Source: NIOZ-UU35 sp964344175 (GTDB taxonomy: Bacteria; Chloroflexota; Anaerolineae; Anaerolineales; UBA11858). From it: DNA of 64,000 bases. Positions 9,469 through 18,023 of this stretch are shown piece by piece. The notes below the pieces were generated by a model. It saw only the letters and a program-made list of their open reading frames with translations, made no database searches and was not told the origin of the DNA. The stretch lies in assembly GCA_964344175.1 (NCBI GenBank), contig CAYFMI010000008.1:1-64000 (forward strand), given 5' to 3'. The translations under genes and the position numbers were made by a program. Numbering within the stretch: the stretch's first letter is position 1; every line of letters starts with the position of its first letter.

Positions 9469-10128
9469 ATGTATATTGCCATCGAAGGTGTCATCGGTGT
9501 TGGAAAAACCACATTAGCTCGCTTACTTCAATCTGCTTTTAACGCAGACCTATTGTTAGAGGTCTTTGAAGAAAATCCATTTTTGGCCGATTTTTACGGA
9601 GACCGCCAGCGCTACGCATTCCAAACGCAGATTTTCTTTTTACTCAGCCGCTATCATCAGCAACGCGCCGCATCAAAATTGCTGACCCCCGGAAACAGCC
9701 TGATCGCCGACTATACCTTCAAAAAAGATGCTCTCTTTGCGAGCATCAACCTGGATGGCGATGAACTCGATACGTATCATCAGGTTCATGATGCGCTGGC
9801 CGAGAAAATCCCCTTGCCAGATCTGATCGTCTACTTACGGGCCAGCACTGATGTACTCATGCAGCGCATTGCCCACCGCGACCGCCCTTACGAACGCGAT
9901 ATGGATCGCGGCTATATCGACAGGCTCAATCAGGCCTATGAAGCCTTTTTTGGCGATGGCTACAATGGCCCGCAAATCCTTCCGATGGATACAAATCATC
10001 TCGACTATATTGCCAACCCCGATGATTTAAAATGGGTAGAGGACAGCATTCGCAGAACTTTGGAAATGCCCCCTTTCCAAACCAGCCTGCCGCTCGACCT
10101 CAAAGGTGACATCCCCCAACAAGCGTAA
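9469..10128 (+). CDS. deoxynucleoside kinase
   Basis: 219 aa, dNK/dGK-dAK family: phosphorylates deoxynucleosides for nucleotide salvage. The P-loop is EGVIGVGKTTLARLL at the N terminus, followed by the family's ADYTFKKDALFA region, YLRASTDVLMQRI and the LID-like region DRPYERDMDRGYIDRL. The ATG follows GAGGGATT. It lies upstream of a nucleotidyltransferase-domain gene (27 nt) and is probably in the same transcript. Base specificity cannot be told from sequence. Confidence 0.9.
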   Translation: MYIAIEGVIGVGKTTLARLLQSAFNADLLLEVFEENPFLADFYGDRQRYAFQTQIFFLLSRYHQQRAASKLLTPGNSLIADYTFKKDALFASINLDGDELDTYHQVHDALAEKIPLPDLIVYLRASTDVLMQRIAHRDRPYERDMDRGYIDRLNQAYEAFFGDGYNGPQILPMDTNHLDYIANPDDLKWVEDSIRRTLEMPPFQTSLPLDLKGDIPQQA

Positions 10129-10155
10129 TTCTGCGCTGGGGGAGGAGAAGCCCTT

Positions 10156-11160
10156 ATGCAAATCACGCCCGATATTCTCAAACAATTCGCCGAAACCACC
10201 GTCGAAAAAATTACCCGCGGCAACTTCGATATTATGAGCGCCTATTTGCGCGGCTCTTTGGCCCTGGGTGATGATCCGCTACTTGGCGGCACGACCGATA
10301 TCGATCTGGTTTTCATTCACTCCGACACGCCTGCTATCGACCGCGAAATTTTGCGCCTGACCGACGATGTCCATCTCGACATCGAACATCATTCACAAAA
10401 GAGATACCTAAAAGGGCGTGAGTTGCGCGTACATCCCCAGATGGGGCCTAGCCTGTTCAATGCCCAGGTACTGTTTGACCCGCAGCACTTTTTAGATTTC
10501 ACCATTGCCACCGTGCGCGGCATGTTTCACCGTGCCGATCACACCATCATGCGCGCGCAACCGCTCATCACTAAGGCGCGCCAGGATTGGATGACACTAG
10601 AAAATGCGTCCGCAGCGAATAGCGTAGAAAGCGTACCGGCTTATTTAAGTATTCTGGAAGCCGCAGCCAATGCACTGGCGCTCCTGGTAGGAGAACCCTT
10701 ATCAGAAAGGCGCTTTTTACCGGCATTTGCCGACCGGGTAGAACACCTGGATCGTACGGGCATGTACGCCGGACTCATAGGGTTATTAGGCGGCGCACTA
10801 TGCGATATAAATCAACTCAGGCAATGGATGACCGCCTGGGATGCAGCTTTCAGTGCATCGCCGGTTCGCCAGCGTCCTAAGGAAATCAGCAGCTACCGCC
10901 GAAATTATTACTATAGCGCATTCGATGCCCTGATCAGTAGTGAACGCCCCAAAGATCTGCTCTGGCCGTTACTGCGCACCTGGACTCTGATTGCTGCTGC
11001 ATTCCCTGAGGGAGATGCCGCCGCGCAAAGCTGGCAGGCCGTATGCAGCCATCTAGGGCTATGCGGGCCTGAGTTTAGAGAGCGGTTGACAGCCCTAGAC
11101 ATCTATTTAGAGCAAGTGGAGGAAACGCTAGAAATGTGGGCGCTGGAACACGGCGCTTAG
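10156..11160 (+). CDS. nucleotidyltransferase-domain protein
   Basis: 334 aa. The N-terminal Pol-beta-like nucleotidyltransferase core has GSLALGDDP followed by TTDIDLVFIH, the G-S-x(n)-D-x-D metal-binding pattern. The rest is helical, with no motif I can name. The family includes antibiotic-modifying enzymes and toxin-antitoxin MNT proteins, but this one is much longer than MntA and has no HEPN partner. A strong SD (GGAGGAG) precedes the ATG. It converges with the histidine kinase. Confidence 0.75.
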   Translation: MQITPDILKQFAETTVEKITRGNFDIMSAYLRGSLALGDDPLLGGTTDIDLVFIHSDTPAIDREILRLTDDVHLDIEHHSQKRYLKGRELRVHPQMGPSLFNAQVLFDPQHFLDFTIATVRGMFHRADHTIMRAQPLITKARQDWMTLENASAANSVESVPAYLSILEAAANALALLVGEPLSERRFLPAFADRVEHLDRTGMYAGLIGLLGGALCDINQLRQWMTAWDAAFSASPVRQRPKEISSYRRNYYYSAFDALISSERPKDLLWPLLRTWTLIAAAFPEGDAAAQSWQAVCSHLGLCGPEFRERLTALDIYLEQVEETLEMWALEHGA

Positions 11161-11161
11161 T

Positions 11162-12385
11162 TTATTCTGGAGGGGGAACTGTGGGCAAAGCCACCTTGAA
11201 AGTTGCCCCCCTGCCCGGGCCTTCCGATTCAGCCCAAATGCGCCCCCCGTGAAGCTCCACCATCCCCCGGGCAATCGCCAACCCCAAACCCAAGCCATCG
11301 TAACGCCGCGTCATGTGATGCTCCACCTGATAGAAATACTCAAAGATTCGTTCTAGTTTCTCTTGAGAAATTCCAATTCCGGTATCACGCACCTCAACCA
11401 GTACTTCAGTGCCGCCCGTTGAGATTTGAATAAAGATCTCGCCGTTCGCCGGGGTAAAGCGGATGGCGTTGTTCAGCAAATTCACAAAAACTTTTAACAG
11501 GCGCTCATCGGCCTCAATCCAAATATCTTGTTTGGGATATTGGATATCCATCAACATATTTTGGGCGCGCGCCATTTCGTAAACCTCATCAAAGGCTTGC
11601 CGCAAAATGGCCTGGATGGTTGTTATCCGAAGTCTCAGCTCCGTGGCTCCTGAATACAACAAATTCATATTGGTCATATCTTCCAAAAGGGTGCGCAGAC
11701 GTAAAGCGGCATTCAGTACTGTATCGGCATGCTCAGAGAATTCTCCCTGCCCCTCTTCTTTGAGGAAAGTGGCATAGCCTAAAATAATTCCCAGCGGCGT
11801 GCGCAACTCGTGCGATGCCACGGCCATAAAATCTACCTTGAGTTGGTCGGCGTGACGCAACTCTTGATTGGCTGCTTGGAGTTTCTCGACAATTTGAGCA
11901 TTGTGGATAGCGATGGCCGACTGTGCCCCCACAAAAGAAAGCAATTGCACGTCCTCTTCGCCAAATGCGCCCTCATGTTTGTTGACCGCTTCGAGGACGC
12001 CGATGTTGCGATCCTGAATACGCATGGGGACACCCAAGAGATTGCGAACTTGATAGCCAATTTGGCGCTCAATTAGCTTAAAATGGCGCGGCTCTGTGGC
12101 CGTGTCGTTTACCACCATCGGGCAATTTTCGCTGAAGACAGTTCCGGCAATACTGCCTTCCAGTGGGACGGCCATTTGCTCTAACTCCATCGAATTTGCA
12201 CCAATGGACGCGGTGAAATAAAGCTGCTGGTCGCGCTCGTCGTAGAGCATCAGCGAAGTCGCTTCGCAATGCAGTAGTTCTTTGGCAGTTGTGAGAATGA
12301 ATTCCAGAATTGCTTCAAGCTCTTGCGAGGAATTCAAAGTCAGGCTGATCTCAATAAGTCGGTCGAGTGTTTCAATTTGACGCAT
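11162..12385 (-). CDS. soluble GAF-domain sensor histidine kinase
   Basis: 407 aa with no TM segment. A GAF domain (residues ~20-165) is followed by HisKA with the phospho-acceptor motif ASHELRTPLG (about residue 197) and a HATPase domain (N box NLLNNAIRFTP, G1 DTGIGIS, G2 GLGLGLAIARGM). A cytoplasmic signal is likely to be sensed by GAF. No response regulator is adjacent, so it is an orphan kinase here. ATG 12385 is used because AGGA lies 7 nt upstream. It starts 9 nt after the Ig/zinc-ribbon gene. Confidence 0.92.
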   Translation of the reverse strand: MRQIETLDRLIEISLTLNSSQELEAILEFILTTAKELLHCEATSLMLYDERDQQLYFTASIGANSMELEQMAVPLEGSIAGTVFSENCPMVVNDTATEPRHFKLIERQIGYQVRNLLGVPMRIQDRNIGVLEAVNKHEGAFGEEDVQLLSFVGAQSAIAIHNAQIVEKLQAANQELRHADQLKVDFMAVASHELRTPLGIILGYATFLKEEGQGEFSEHADTVLNAALRLRTLLEDMTNMNLLYSGATELRLRITTIQAILRQAFDEVYEMARAQNMLMDIQYPKQDIWIEADERLLKVFVNLLNNAIRFTPANGEIFIQISTGGTEVLVEVRDTGIGISQEKLERIFEYFYQVEHHMTRRYDGLGLGLAIARGMVELHGGRIWAESEGPGRGATFKVALPTVPPPE

Positions 12386-12394
12386 AGACAAATC

Positions 12395-13147
12395 CTAATC
12401 ATCGTGTTCGTAGCGGGAATCGTGAAGAACTTGCTGGAATTCTGCTTGCTGATCGGATAGCGAAACGTCTGAACTGCCCTCCGTGCGATAGCGCTCCTCG
12501 GCTTGCGCCAAAGCATCCGGAGAAGCCCCGGCTACGATTGCCCATTTTCCACAATGAGGGCAACGCTGCAATTTTCCAACCAGCAGGTTGGGAGCGAACA
12601 AACTTCTGGCATAGGGTAATGTGCAACGCGGGCATACAGCGCCGCCAACAATGCCGTATTGTCCCAGGCGGAATTCCCGCTTCCGCCCCAATAAGGCCGA
12701 CCCGCCGGTGCCCAATAATGTTAATACAACCACAACGCCTAACAGCGGGCCAAGTAAAGCACCAACATTTTCCCAGGCTTGTTCGGCGCTGATAAATTCA
12801 CGCGAGAAAATACTCGATACAAGTTGAGCGCCATCTGAACGATAACCAACTGCCCGAAACGTATGCTCGCCGAGGGCGTAATCGGTCGTGTTAAATTGAT
12901 ACTGAAAAGGGGGCGCGTCAGCTACGAAGACAAGCTCATCATCCACGTAAAAATCTACCCGCAACAGGTCGTCGGGAGTGCGGATTTTAAGGGAGAAGGT
13001 GCCCTGAATTTTTCCGCCAGCGGCATAGCCAAAGTCCTTATTCAGGCTGACGATGAGTGGCTCTTCATCGGCTTGGGCTGCTACACGAACAGGCGCTTGC
13101 AACCCCGCCAGCAATACGAGCATGATAGAAACAAAAAAATGTTTCAT
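12395..13147 (-). CDS. secreted/membrane protein with Ig-like and zinc-ribbon parts
   Basis: 250 aa from ATG 13147, chosen because it starts a clean signal peptide (MKHFFVSIMLVLLAGLQAPV). Then follow a ~100-residue beta-rich segment resembling Ig-like Big domains (DFYVDDELVFVADAPPFQYQ), a TM helix (LLGPLLGVVVVLTLLGTGG) and a cytoplasmic zinc ribbon (CPRC...CPHC). Function unknown. It is cotranscribed with the downstream histidine kinase, so it could be an accessory sensor. Confidence 0.75.
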   Translation of the reverse strand: MKHFFVSIMLVLLAGLQAPVRVAAQADEEPLIVSLNKDFGYAAGGKIQGTFSLKIRTPDDLLRVDFYVDDELVFVADAPPFQYQFNTTDYALGEHTFRAVGYRSDGAQLVSSIFSREFISAEQAWENVGALLGPLLGVVVVLTLLGTGGSALLGRKREFRLGQYGIVGGAVCPRCTLPYARSLFAPNLLVGKLQRCPHCGKWAIVAGASPDALAQAEERYRTEGSSDVSLSDQQAEFQQVLHDSRYEHDD

Positions 13148-13264
13148 GGTACTCTTTATTCTAACCCTATTTGGCTGTTTTTGAACATAAAAACACGCTT
13201 CCCCACAAGGGGAACTCCCCTCCAAGATGGTCAGTGCCCCTTTGTATATCTACGGCGATGCGGT

Positions 13265-14059
13265 TTATTTCCAACGTGTCAATATCGTTTCACGCTGGAA
13301 AAGTTGCATCGCAAAGGTAAACAAAGCCGCATCAAGCACGAACAGCCCAACAGCCAACCACAAGATGAGCCGCTCGTTGATGAAGATCAGGCCCGTTGAT
13401 TGGCCTATGAACAAACCCATCAACGGCAATACAAACACTGCCGAGATCTGTTCGGCCACGCGCGGGTCGGATACTCTGGATGAAATCATCACCGCGATGC
13501 TGACTCCGGCCAGCGCCAAGAGCGGCCCCACCACAAATATGGCACTCAACCACAAAGGGTCGAAGAGTTTCGCCAATACCTCGGGGCTAACGGCCAGCAT
13601 TCGCGCACCCACCATATAAAGCAAAAAACTTACCCAGGTGGCAATCACTGCGGGGATTGAGGCAGCCAATGCTTTGCCAACCAACAACTCAAACGTGGTA
13701 ATCGGCGAAGCCAACAGCGGCTCAAGTGTGCGGGCAGATTTCTCGCCCACGATACTGTACGAGGCAAAAGTGATCGGCACAATCATCGGCACCATCATGA
13801 AGAGCAACATAAATTGAGTCACGATGAAATATTGCATACAGCCCGCTCCATCCAACTCCCCGCACCCCCCCACAAACTGGGGCGGGAGATCAGAGATACT
13901 CATGGCATCGCTCCACTCGCCAGACGATTTGCTGATATATAGAATCACCAGAGGCAGCACCGTGAACAAGAGCGGAAGAAACGCCACCGTGAAGAAGACG
14001 AAACGGTTTTTAAAAACCTCAGCCCATTCTTTGCGTACGAGAGTCCATATCTTTTTCAT
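13265..14059 (-). CDS. ABC-2 permease (NatB/YhaP-like)
   Basis: 264 aa, about six TM helices. The N terminus KKIWTLVRKEWAEVFKNR and the motif SIVGEKSARTLEPLLASPI are typical of Na+-exporter or YhaP-like ABC-2 permeases. It lies 22 nt downstream of its ATPase gene. The substrate could be Na+ or a peptide/antibiotic; context does not decide. Confidence 0.88.
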   Translation of the reverse strand: MKKIWTLVRKEWAEVFKNRFVFFTVAFLPLLFTVLPLVILYISKSSGEWSDAMSISDLPPQFVGGCGELDGAGCMQYFIVTQFMLLFMMVPMIVPITFASYSIVGEKSARTLEPLLASPITTFELLVGKALAASIPAVIATWVSFLLYMVGARMLAVSPEVLAKLFDPLWLSAIFVVGPLLALAGVSIAVMISSRVSDPRVAEQISAVFVLPLMGLFIGQSTGLIFINERLILWLAVGLFVLDAALFTFAMQLFQRETILTRWK

Positions 14060-14081
14060 AAGTTTTCTCTGATTAGAGCAA

Positions 14082-15017
14082 TCACAACGGCCCTGTGTCC
14101 TGGCTCTGTTTCATTAATTGCACGTAAACATCTTCCAACCTGCGGCGCAGTTCGCCGACAAATTGGATTTCAGCGCCCGCCTCGACCAGCGCCCGCACCA
14201 GGGCGGGGTTGTGCGCGTCGGGATCCTCTAAACCTACGACCAGCTTGTTATCTATTTGCTCAACAGAATGCACAAAATCAAACCCCTCCAGCAGACCGGC
14301 AAATCGCTGGGACGGTTGCAGCAGGTGAAATACCACGGTGCGGCCAAATAATTTGCGACGCAGAGCCGTGGGCGTATCCAGCGCCAACAAGTGCCCCCGG
14401 AGAACCGCAACGCGATCGCAGAGGCGGTCGGCTTCTTCAAGATTGTGGGTACACAACACAATTGTGCGTCCGCCGTCTTTCAACTCGGCGATAAAGTTGC
14501 GCATCATGCGGGCCGCTTGCGGATCGAGGCCGCTGGTAGGCTCATCTAAAAAGAGTATGCCTGGCTCGTGCAACAACGCCCGGGCGATGGCTAATTTTTG
14601 TTTCATCCCTTTTGAGAAAGCGCCCACCGGCTCATGCCGTCGATCCCACAACCCCAGCCGCCGCAAATACTGCTCAACGCGCTTAGGCGGGTCGGCGACT
14701 TCATACATCTGGGCATAGAAAGCCAGGTTGCGCTCGGCGCTGAGCTGCTCATACAGCCCCGGCGACTCGGTCAGAATGCCGACACTACGCCGGATGTGCT
14801 GATCTTGCTGCTCAATCCGATGGCCGTTGACCCAGGCCCTGCCGCTAGTGGGGGCGATCAACGCACTCAACATGCGCACGGTAGTGGTTTTCCCGGCTCC
14901 GTTTGGCCCTAGAAGACCAAAAATCTCCCCCGCGCCGATAGAGAAGGACAAGCCCTCAACAGCCGCCACCTGCCCAAATGATCTGGATAAATTTTCAAGA
15001 ACGATGGTTTCAGTCAT
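14082..15017 (-). CDS. ABC-2 exporter ATPase (NatA-like)
   Basis: 311 aa. Walker A LLGPNGAGKTTTVRML, signature FSKGMKQKLAIARAL, Walker B ILFLDEPTSGLD, H-loop LCTHNLEEADRL. It pairs with the permease downstream. Upstream by 8 nt is the YhfC-like protease gene, so the three genes form one minus-strand operon. Confidence 0.93.
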   Translation of the reverse strand: MTETIVLENLSRSFGQVAAVEGLSFSIGAGEIFGLLGPNGAGKTTTVRMLSALIAPTSGRAWVNGHRIEQQDQHIRRSVGILTESPGLYEQLSAERNLAFYAQMYEVADPPKRVEQYLRRLGLWDRRHEPVGAFSKGMKQKLAIARALLHEPGILFLDEPTSGLDPQAARMMRNFIAELKDGGRTIVLCTHNLEEADRLCDRVAVLRGHLLALDTPTALRRKLFGRTVVFHLLQPSQRFAGLLEGFDFVHSVEQIDNKLVVGLEDPDAHNPALVRALVEAGAEIQFVGELRRRLEDVYVQLMKQSQDTGPL

Positions 15018-15025
15018 AGCGATGC

Positions 15026-15886
15026 CTATATGTAACGCGAATCATCCAGATTTTCGCGCCAATTTTCCGGGGGATCAGACTCCCCCCGAGGTGGGAGCGG
15101 CAGATTTGGGGCCGGGCTGAATTTCCGAGGCGCATCCCGCAAAAGCACAACCAACACAATGCTCACCCCCCCAAAAAACAGAATCAGCCCCTCGGTAATA
15201 TAGACCCCCCACACTCGAATGCCGTACACAGTCAGCGCATCGAGCAGTGTGTGCCAGGCAATCGCCGCACCCAGCCAGAGATAGCTCTGCCGTTGAAAAA
15301 CCTGCAAGACCAGTACTGAGGCCGACAAGTGAAAAGCTACTGCCCCGATACGCTCTACGGCTCCCAAAAGAGCCGTATACCAGGGTATCGACCAATATAG
15401 GTCTAATTGCGTCCGGGCCACTGCGATCTTGTCGGGGGATACAACCGAAGCCAGATCGGCATTGCGCAGCGCCAATGCCTGGATGAAGGCATACAGCGCC
15501 AACATCCCCAATAAAATTGCCTCAATACCGCCATGCCCGGCTCCAACCATCAAGCCTGCGCCCCAATTGCGATCCTCTTTTAGCCAGAACCGAAAGCCAA
15601 TGTAGCGGGCGACTTCTTCAAATAGTCCTGCCGAGAGACCGTATAAAATTGCCAATCCTACCAGGGGCATTCCTGCGCTGGCATCGGACAATCCAAGCTT
15701 TTCTATTCCTGGTGACAAAACCCAGGCATTAAAAGGGATATGCAAGAATTGCGACCCTACAAACAGCATCACCCCGATACCAAATAAGCGCCACTCGACA
15801 TCATAGCGCCGCACCAGATAAACGCCCAAGATCAACGGTAGGGCGATCATCAGAAAAGCGTTCAAAGCACGAAAAAAGATTTCCAT
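15026..15886 (-). CDS. YhfC-family putative intramembrane protease
   Basis: 286 aa with about eight TM helices. The motif GLFEEVARYIGFRFWL and the later GAGHGGIEAILLG are the conserved Glu/His pattern of YhfC (PF10086), related to CPBP/PrsW glutamate-type intramembrane proteases. It is the first gene of the ABC operon, suggesting a role in membrane stress or in peptide processing linked to export. The link to the exporter is inference. Confidence 0.75.
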   Translation of the reverse strand: MEIFFRALNAFLMIALPLILGVYLVRRYDVEWRLFGIGVMLFVGSQFLHIPFNAWVLSPGIEKLGLSDASAGMPLVGLAILYGLSAGLFEEVARYIGFRFWLKEDRNWGAGLMVGAGHGGIEAILLGMLALYAFIQALALRNADLASVVSPDKIAVARTQLDLYWSIPWYTALLGAVERIGAVAFHLSASVLVLQVFQRQSYLWLGAAIAWHTLLDALTVYGIRVWGVYITEGLILFFGGVSIVLVVLLRDAPRKFSPAPNLPLPPRGESDPPENWRENLDDSRYI

Positions 15887-15927
15887 AGTTTACCTGATAA
15901 CATCAGCTTCAGATAAGGCAATAGGGA

Positions 15928-16227
15928 TCAACGTACAGGGCGGAGCGACCGGCAGGAGCGTAGTCGAAGCGTATAGTGGATCTCTGCTTTCCTAATAGAA
16001 GTGTTCCACGTGAAACATATTCCTTCTCCAAAAGTATCCAAAAGTGTTTCACGTGAAACATCAACATTCTGCCAAGGTGCGTGTTTCACCGCAATCGCCG
16101 CAACGCCAATCACCACCGTCGGCACAGCGATCATCGGAACCATCCACACTATTGGCGCTCCAGACATTTTCTCTTCATCGTTACCAGCCGCGCTGCTGAC
16201 GGGTTCGACCCCGGCGAACAGCATCAC
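15928..16227 (-). CDS. small membrane ORF containing the parS sites
   Basis: 99 codons, with one convincing TM helix (PIVWMVPMIAVPTVVIGVAAIAV) and a charged N-terminal linker. Its start overlaps the 3' end of the DUF4177 gene by 47 nt in another frame, and its last third is encoded by the two parS sites. It may be a C-terminal extension of the DUF4177 protein split by a frameshift, an independent overlapping gene, or chance. The TM composition favours some coding reality; the C-terminal part (after ~residue 60) looks non-coding. Confidence 0.35.
   Translation of the reverse strand: MMLFAGVEPVSSAAGNDEEKMSGAPIVWMVPMIAVPTVVIGVAAIAVKHAPWQNVDVSRETLLDTFGEGICFTWNTSIRKAEIHYTLRLRSCRSLRPVR
15934..15975. 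repeat. REP-like repeat (GTAGTCGAAGCG type)
   Basis: GC-rich segment with GCGGAGCG and CGTAGTCGAAGCG, shared with 48293-48345. It is an intergenic, REP-like short repeat. Confidence 0.45.
16002..16017. promoter_or_regulatory. parS centromere site 1
   Basis: TGTTCCACGTGAAACA is identical to the well-known bacterial parS 16-mer bound by ParB/Spo0J. It lies 43 bp (start to start) from site 2. No parA/parB gene is in the window. Confidence 0.9.
16045..16060. promoter_or_regulatory. parS centromere site 2
   Basis: TGTTTCACGTGAAACA is a perfect 16-bp palindrome matching the parS consensus. A further half-site (TGTTTCACC) begins at 16082. Two sites within 60 bp should nucleate ParB spreading, implying an origin-proximal position. 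Confidence 0.92.
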
Positions 16228-16405
16228 TCAACGGCCGTTTGGCAACAAGGGTCACTTTGTTGCTGTTCGATGGGGTGTACACATGGATAGCCTCCCAGCC
16301 ATCCTCCCCCCAGGCGTTTAGCGTAGCCGCGATCTGTTCGTCCTTTGTGCCAAAGACCGACCCAATGGTCAGCACTTGATATTCCCATTTTTTGATTTCT
16401 TCCAT
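16181..16405 (-). CDS. DUF4177-like small protein
   Basis: 74 aa. The core KKWEYQVLTIGSVFGT followed by LNAWGEDGWEAIHVY and VTLVAKRP is the DUF4177 pattern, a small alpha/beta protein of unknown function. ATG 16405 has AAAGGAG 8 nt upstream. The last ~15 residues (SDAVRRGRTRQQRGW) look unlike the family and may be out of frame; see the overlapping membrane ORF. Confidence 0.7.
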   Translation of the reverse strand: MEEIKKWEYQVLTIGSVFGTKDEQIAATLNAWGEDGWEAIHVYTPSNSNKVTLVAKRPLSDAVRRGRTRQQRGW

Positions 16406-16483
16406 GAAGGCGCTCCTTTCAAACAAACTGGCTCAGAGCTGGTTCTGCGCCCCGAGCCAGTTGCACTCCATCCTGGGGCAGGA

Positions 16484-17428
16484 CTATTCTTCGGGCCGAT
16501 TCGTTTGGGCCAGCGAGACCATGCCGCTCAAGCCGCCCAGGTTCATGGTATCTACGGCGCTGCTGGGAACGATGACCATAGCGCCTTTTTCTTTCAATCC
16601 TTCGAAAAGCATGTTCATGGCCCGCAGGTGGAGGGCGGTAGGATTGTTGGCATAGGCCTTCGAGGCATCTGCAAAAGAGTCTGCGATTTGCTTCTCGGAT
16701 TCACCCAAAATGACGCGGGCCTGACGCTCACGCTCGGCTTGCGCCTGACGAGACATGGCATCTTCAAGTTCTTGCGGGATAACGATATCGCGGATCTCGA
16801 CAGACTGCACGGTGACGCCCCAGGGGGTGGTGCGCTCATCAATAATGCGCTGCAAATCCGCATCCATTCTGGCGCGCCCCACCAAAATGTCGGCCAAATC
16901 CATTTGCCCGATGATCTCGCGCAAGGCTGTCTGTGCCGCCCAGGAAATAGCCATCTTATAATCCTCCACTTCCAGGGCAGCCTTCTCGGCGTCCCAGACC
17001 ATCCAGAACAGCACGGCATCCACATCCACAGGAACTGTGTCTTTGGTCAGAGTCTTCTCCGCACTGAATGGGGTCACCATCACGCGATGATCAATCCACT
17101 CGGCCACGGTATCCACAATCGGGATGATCCAAAACAGCCCGGGGCCAAGCAAGCCGCGATATTTTCCAAAGCGCAACACCACGGTCTTCTCCCATTGATC
17201 GGCAATCTTCAACGCGAACATAAGCAAAAGACCGAACAAGGTCATTACGCAGGGGAAGGTTATCGTCAGCCAAAGAGGCGTTCTATTTAAGGCCATCAAC
17301 ACCGTGCCCACGCTCCCAACAATCAAAAAGATTGCGAACAAGGTCCCAGCTACGCCGTTGATGCGGACAACGTCCACATTACTTGTTTTCATTTTTCGAT
17401 AGGTAGGGTTCATCATATTTTGCCTCAT
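16484..17428 (-). CDS. SPFH/band 7 protein (slipin type)
   Basis: 314 aa. Two N-terminal hydrophobic segments (VAGTLFAIFLIVGSVGTVLM and LWLTITFPCVMTLFGLLLMF) precede a band-7 domain beginning VVLRFGKYRGLLGPGLFWIIP. Then come WGVTVQSVEIRDIVIP, an EA-rich coiled coil and a C-terminal helix. Slipin-like proteins scaffold membrane microdomains. Its start overlaps the GntR stop (ATGA), so the two are translationally coupled and probably coregulated. Confidence 0.9.
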   Translation of the reverse strand: MRQNMMNPTYRKMKTSNVDVVRINGVAGTLFAIFLIVGSVGTVLMALNRTPLWLTITFPCVMTLFGLLLMFALKIADQWEKTVVLRFGKYRGLLGPGLFWIIPIVDTVAEWIDHRVMVTPFSAEKTLTKDTVPVDVDAVLFWMVWDAEKAALEVEDYKMAISWAAQTALREIIGQMDLADILVGRARMDADLQRIIDERTTPWGVTVQSVEIRDIVIPQELEDAMSRQAQAERERQARVILGESEKQIADSFADASKAYANNPTALHLRAMNMLFEGLKEKGAMVIVPSSAVDTMNLGGLSGMVSLAQTNRPEE

Positions 17429-17844
17429 TTGTTTTCATTATGCTCTGGAGGAGGGGTGCCCTCTCTGAGCCATTGGTTTAGGTATTTCTCAAAAATTGCC
17501 CTGACTTCTTCTGCCGAGTAATCCAGGCTGGCAGCCTCATTGAGGTAATGACGGGTCAGCCATTCGATATCCTGACGACGCAAGGTCTCACCGTTCATTT
17601 CGCTGGGCGGGGGCAAGATATAGGTGCCGCGCCCATGTTGTGTAGAAATCAGCCCCTCGTCATCCAGCACCCGATAGGCCCTGGCAATAGTGTTGAAATT
17701 CACCCGCAGATCGGTTGCCATTTGCCGCACCGTGGGGAGTTGGTCGCCTGGCTTCAATGTGCCTGTCGCGATCATGTGTTTGATCTGGTCAATGATCTGC
17801 ACATAAATAGGTATTTTCGAAATCAAATCTATTTTTATTTGCAT
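17425..17844 (-). CDS. GntR-family regulator (YtrA-like, short)
   Basis: 139 aa. Winged-helix N-terminal domain (KIPIYVQIIDQIKHMIATG, LPTVRQMATDLRVNFNTIARAYRVLDDEGLI, GRGTYI) with only a ~60-residue helical C terminus, as in the YtrA subgroup, which usually represses its own operon encoding membrane proteins. ATG 17844 is chosen for the SD GGGAGG 4 nt upstream. Upstream DNA carries a consensus promoter overlapped by a palindrome. Confidence 0.9.
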   Translation of the reverse strand: MQIKIDLISKIPIYVQIIDQIKHMIATGTLKPGDQLPTVRQMATDLRVNFNTIARAYRVLDDEGLISTQHGRGTYILPPPSEMNGETLRRQDIEWLTRHYLNEAASLDYSAEEVRAIFEKYLNQWLREGTPPPEHNENK

Positions 17845-17895
17845 GCTACCTCCCGGCCAGACTGTATCTTTGTCTGATTGTATTATTGTATCTTT

Positions 17896-17928
17896 GTACA
17901 ATTGTACGCAACTCCCGCAAATTGTCAA
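17896..17928 (-). promoter_or_regulatory. gntR-SPFH promoter with operator
   Basis: Minus strand TTGACA (17923-17928), 16-nt spacer, TACAAT (17901-17906). The -10 lies inside a perfect 12-bp palindrome GTACAATTGTAC (17896-17907), placed to block RNA polymerase. It is a likely autoregulatory GntR operator. Confidence 0.7.
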
Positions 17929-17944
17929 GGTCACGACCGCACAC

Positions 17945-17974
17945 AAAAAAAGCCCCAGCATACTTGCTGAGGCT
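17945..17974 (-). terminator. terminator of the lipoprotein hydrolase gene
   Basis: Minus strand AGCC-CAGC / GCTG-GGCT hairpin (one mismatch, ~6-nt loop) followed by seven T. A shorter T5 lies on the other side. Confidence 0.7.
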
Positions 17975-18023
17975 CAACTATTTTTGCACCCCCCTTTCAA
18001 CGGAAGTTTGCCATCAAATGCGG

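Noticed and set aside
16001..16321. Plus-strand 106-codon ORF starting at parS (MFHVKH...)
   Set aside because: Start codon and first residues are simply the parS sequence; it is antisense to the DUF4177 gene.
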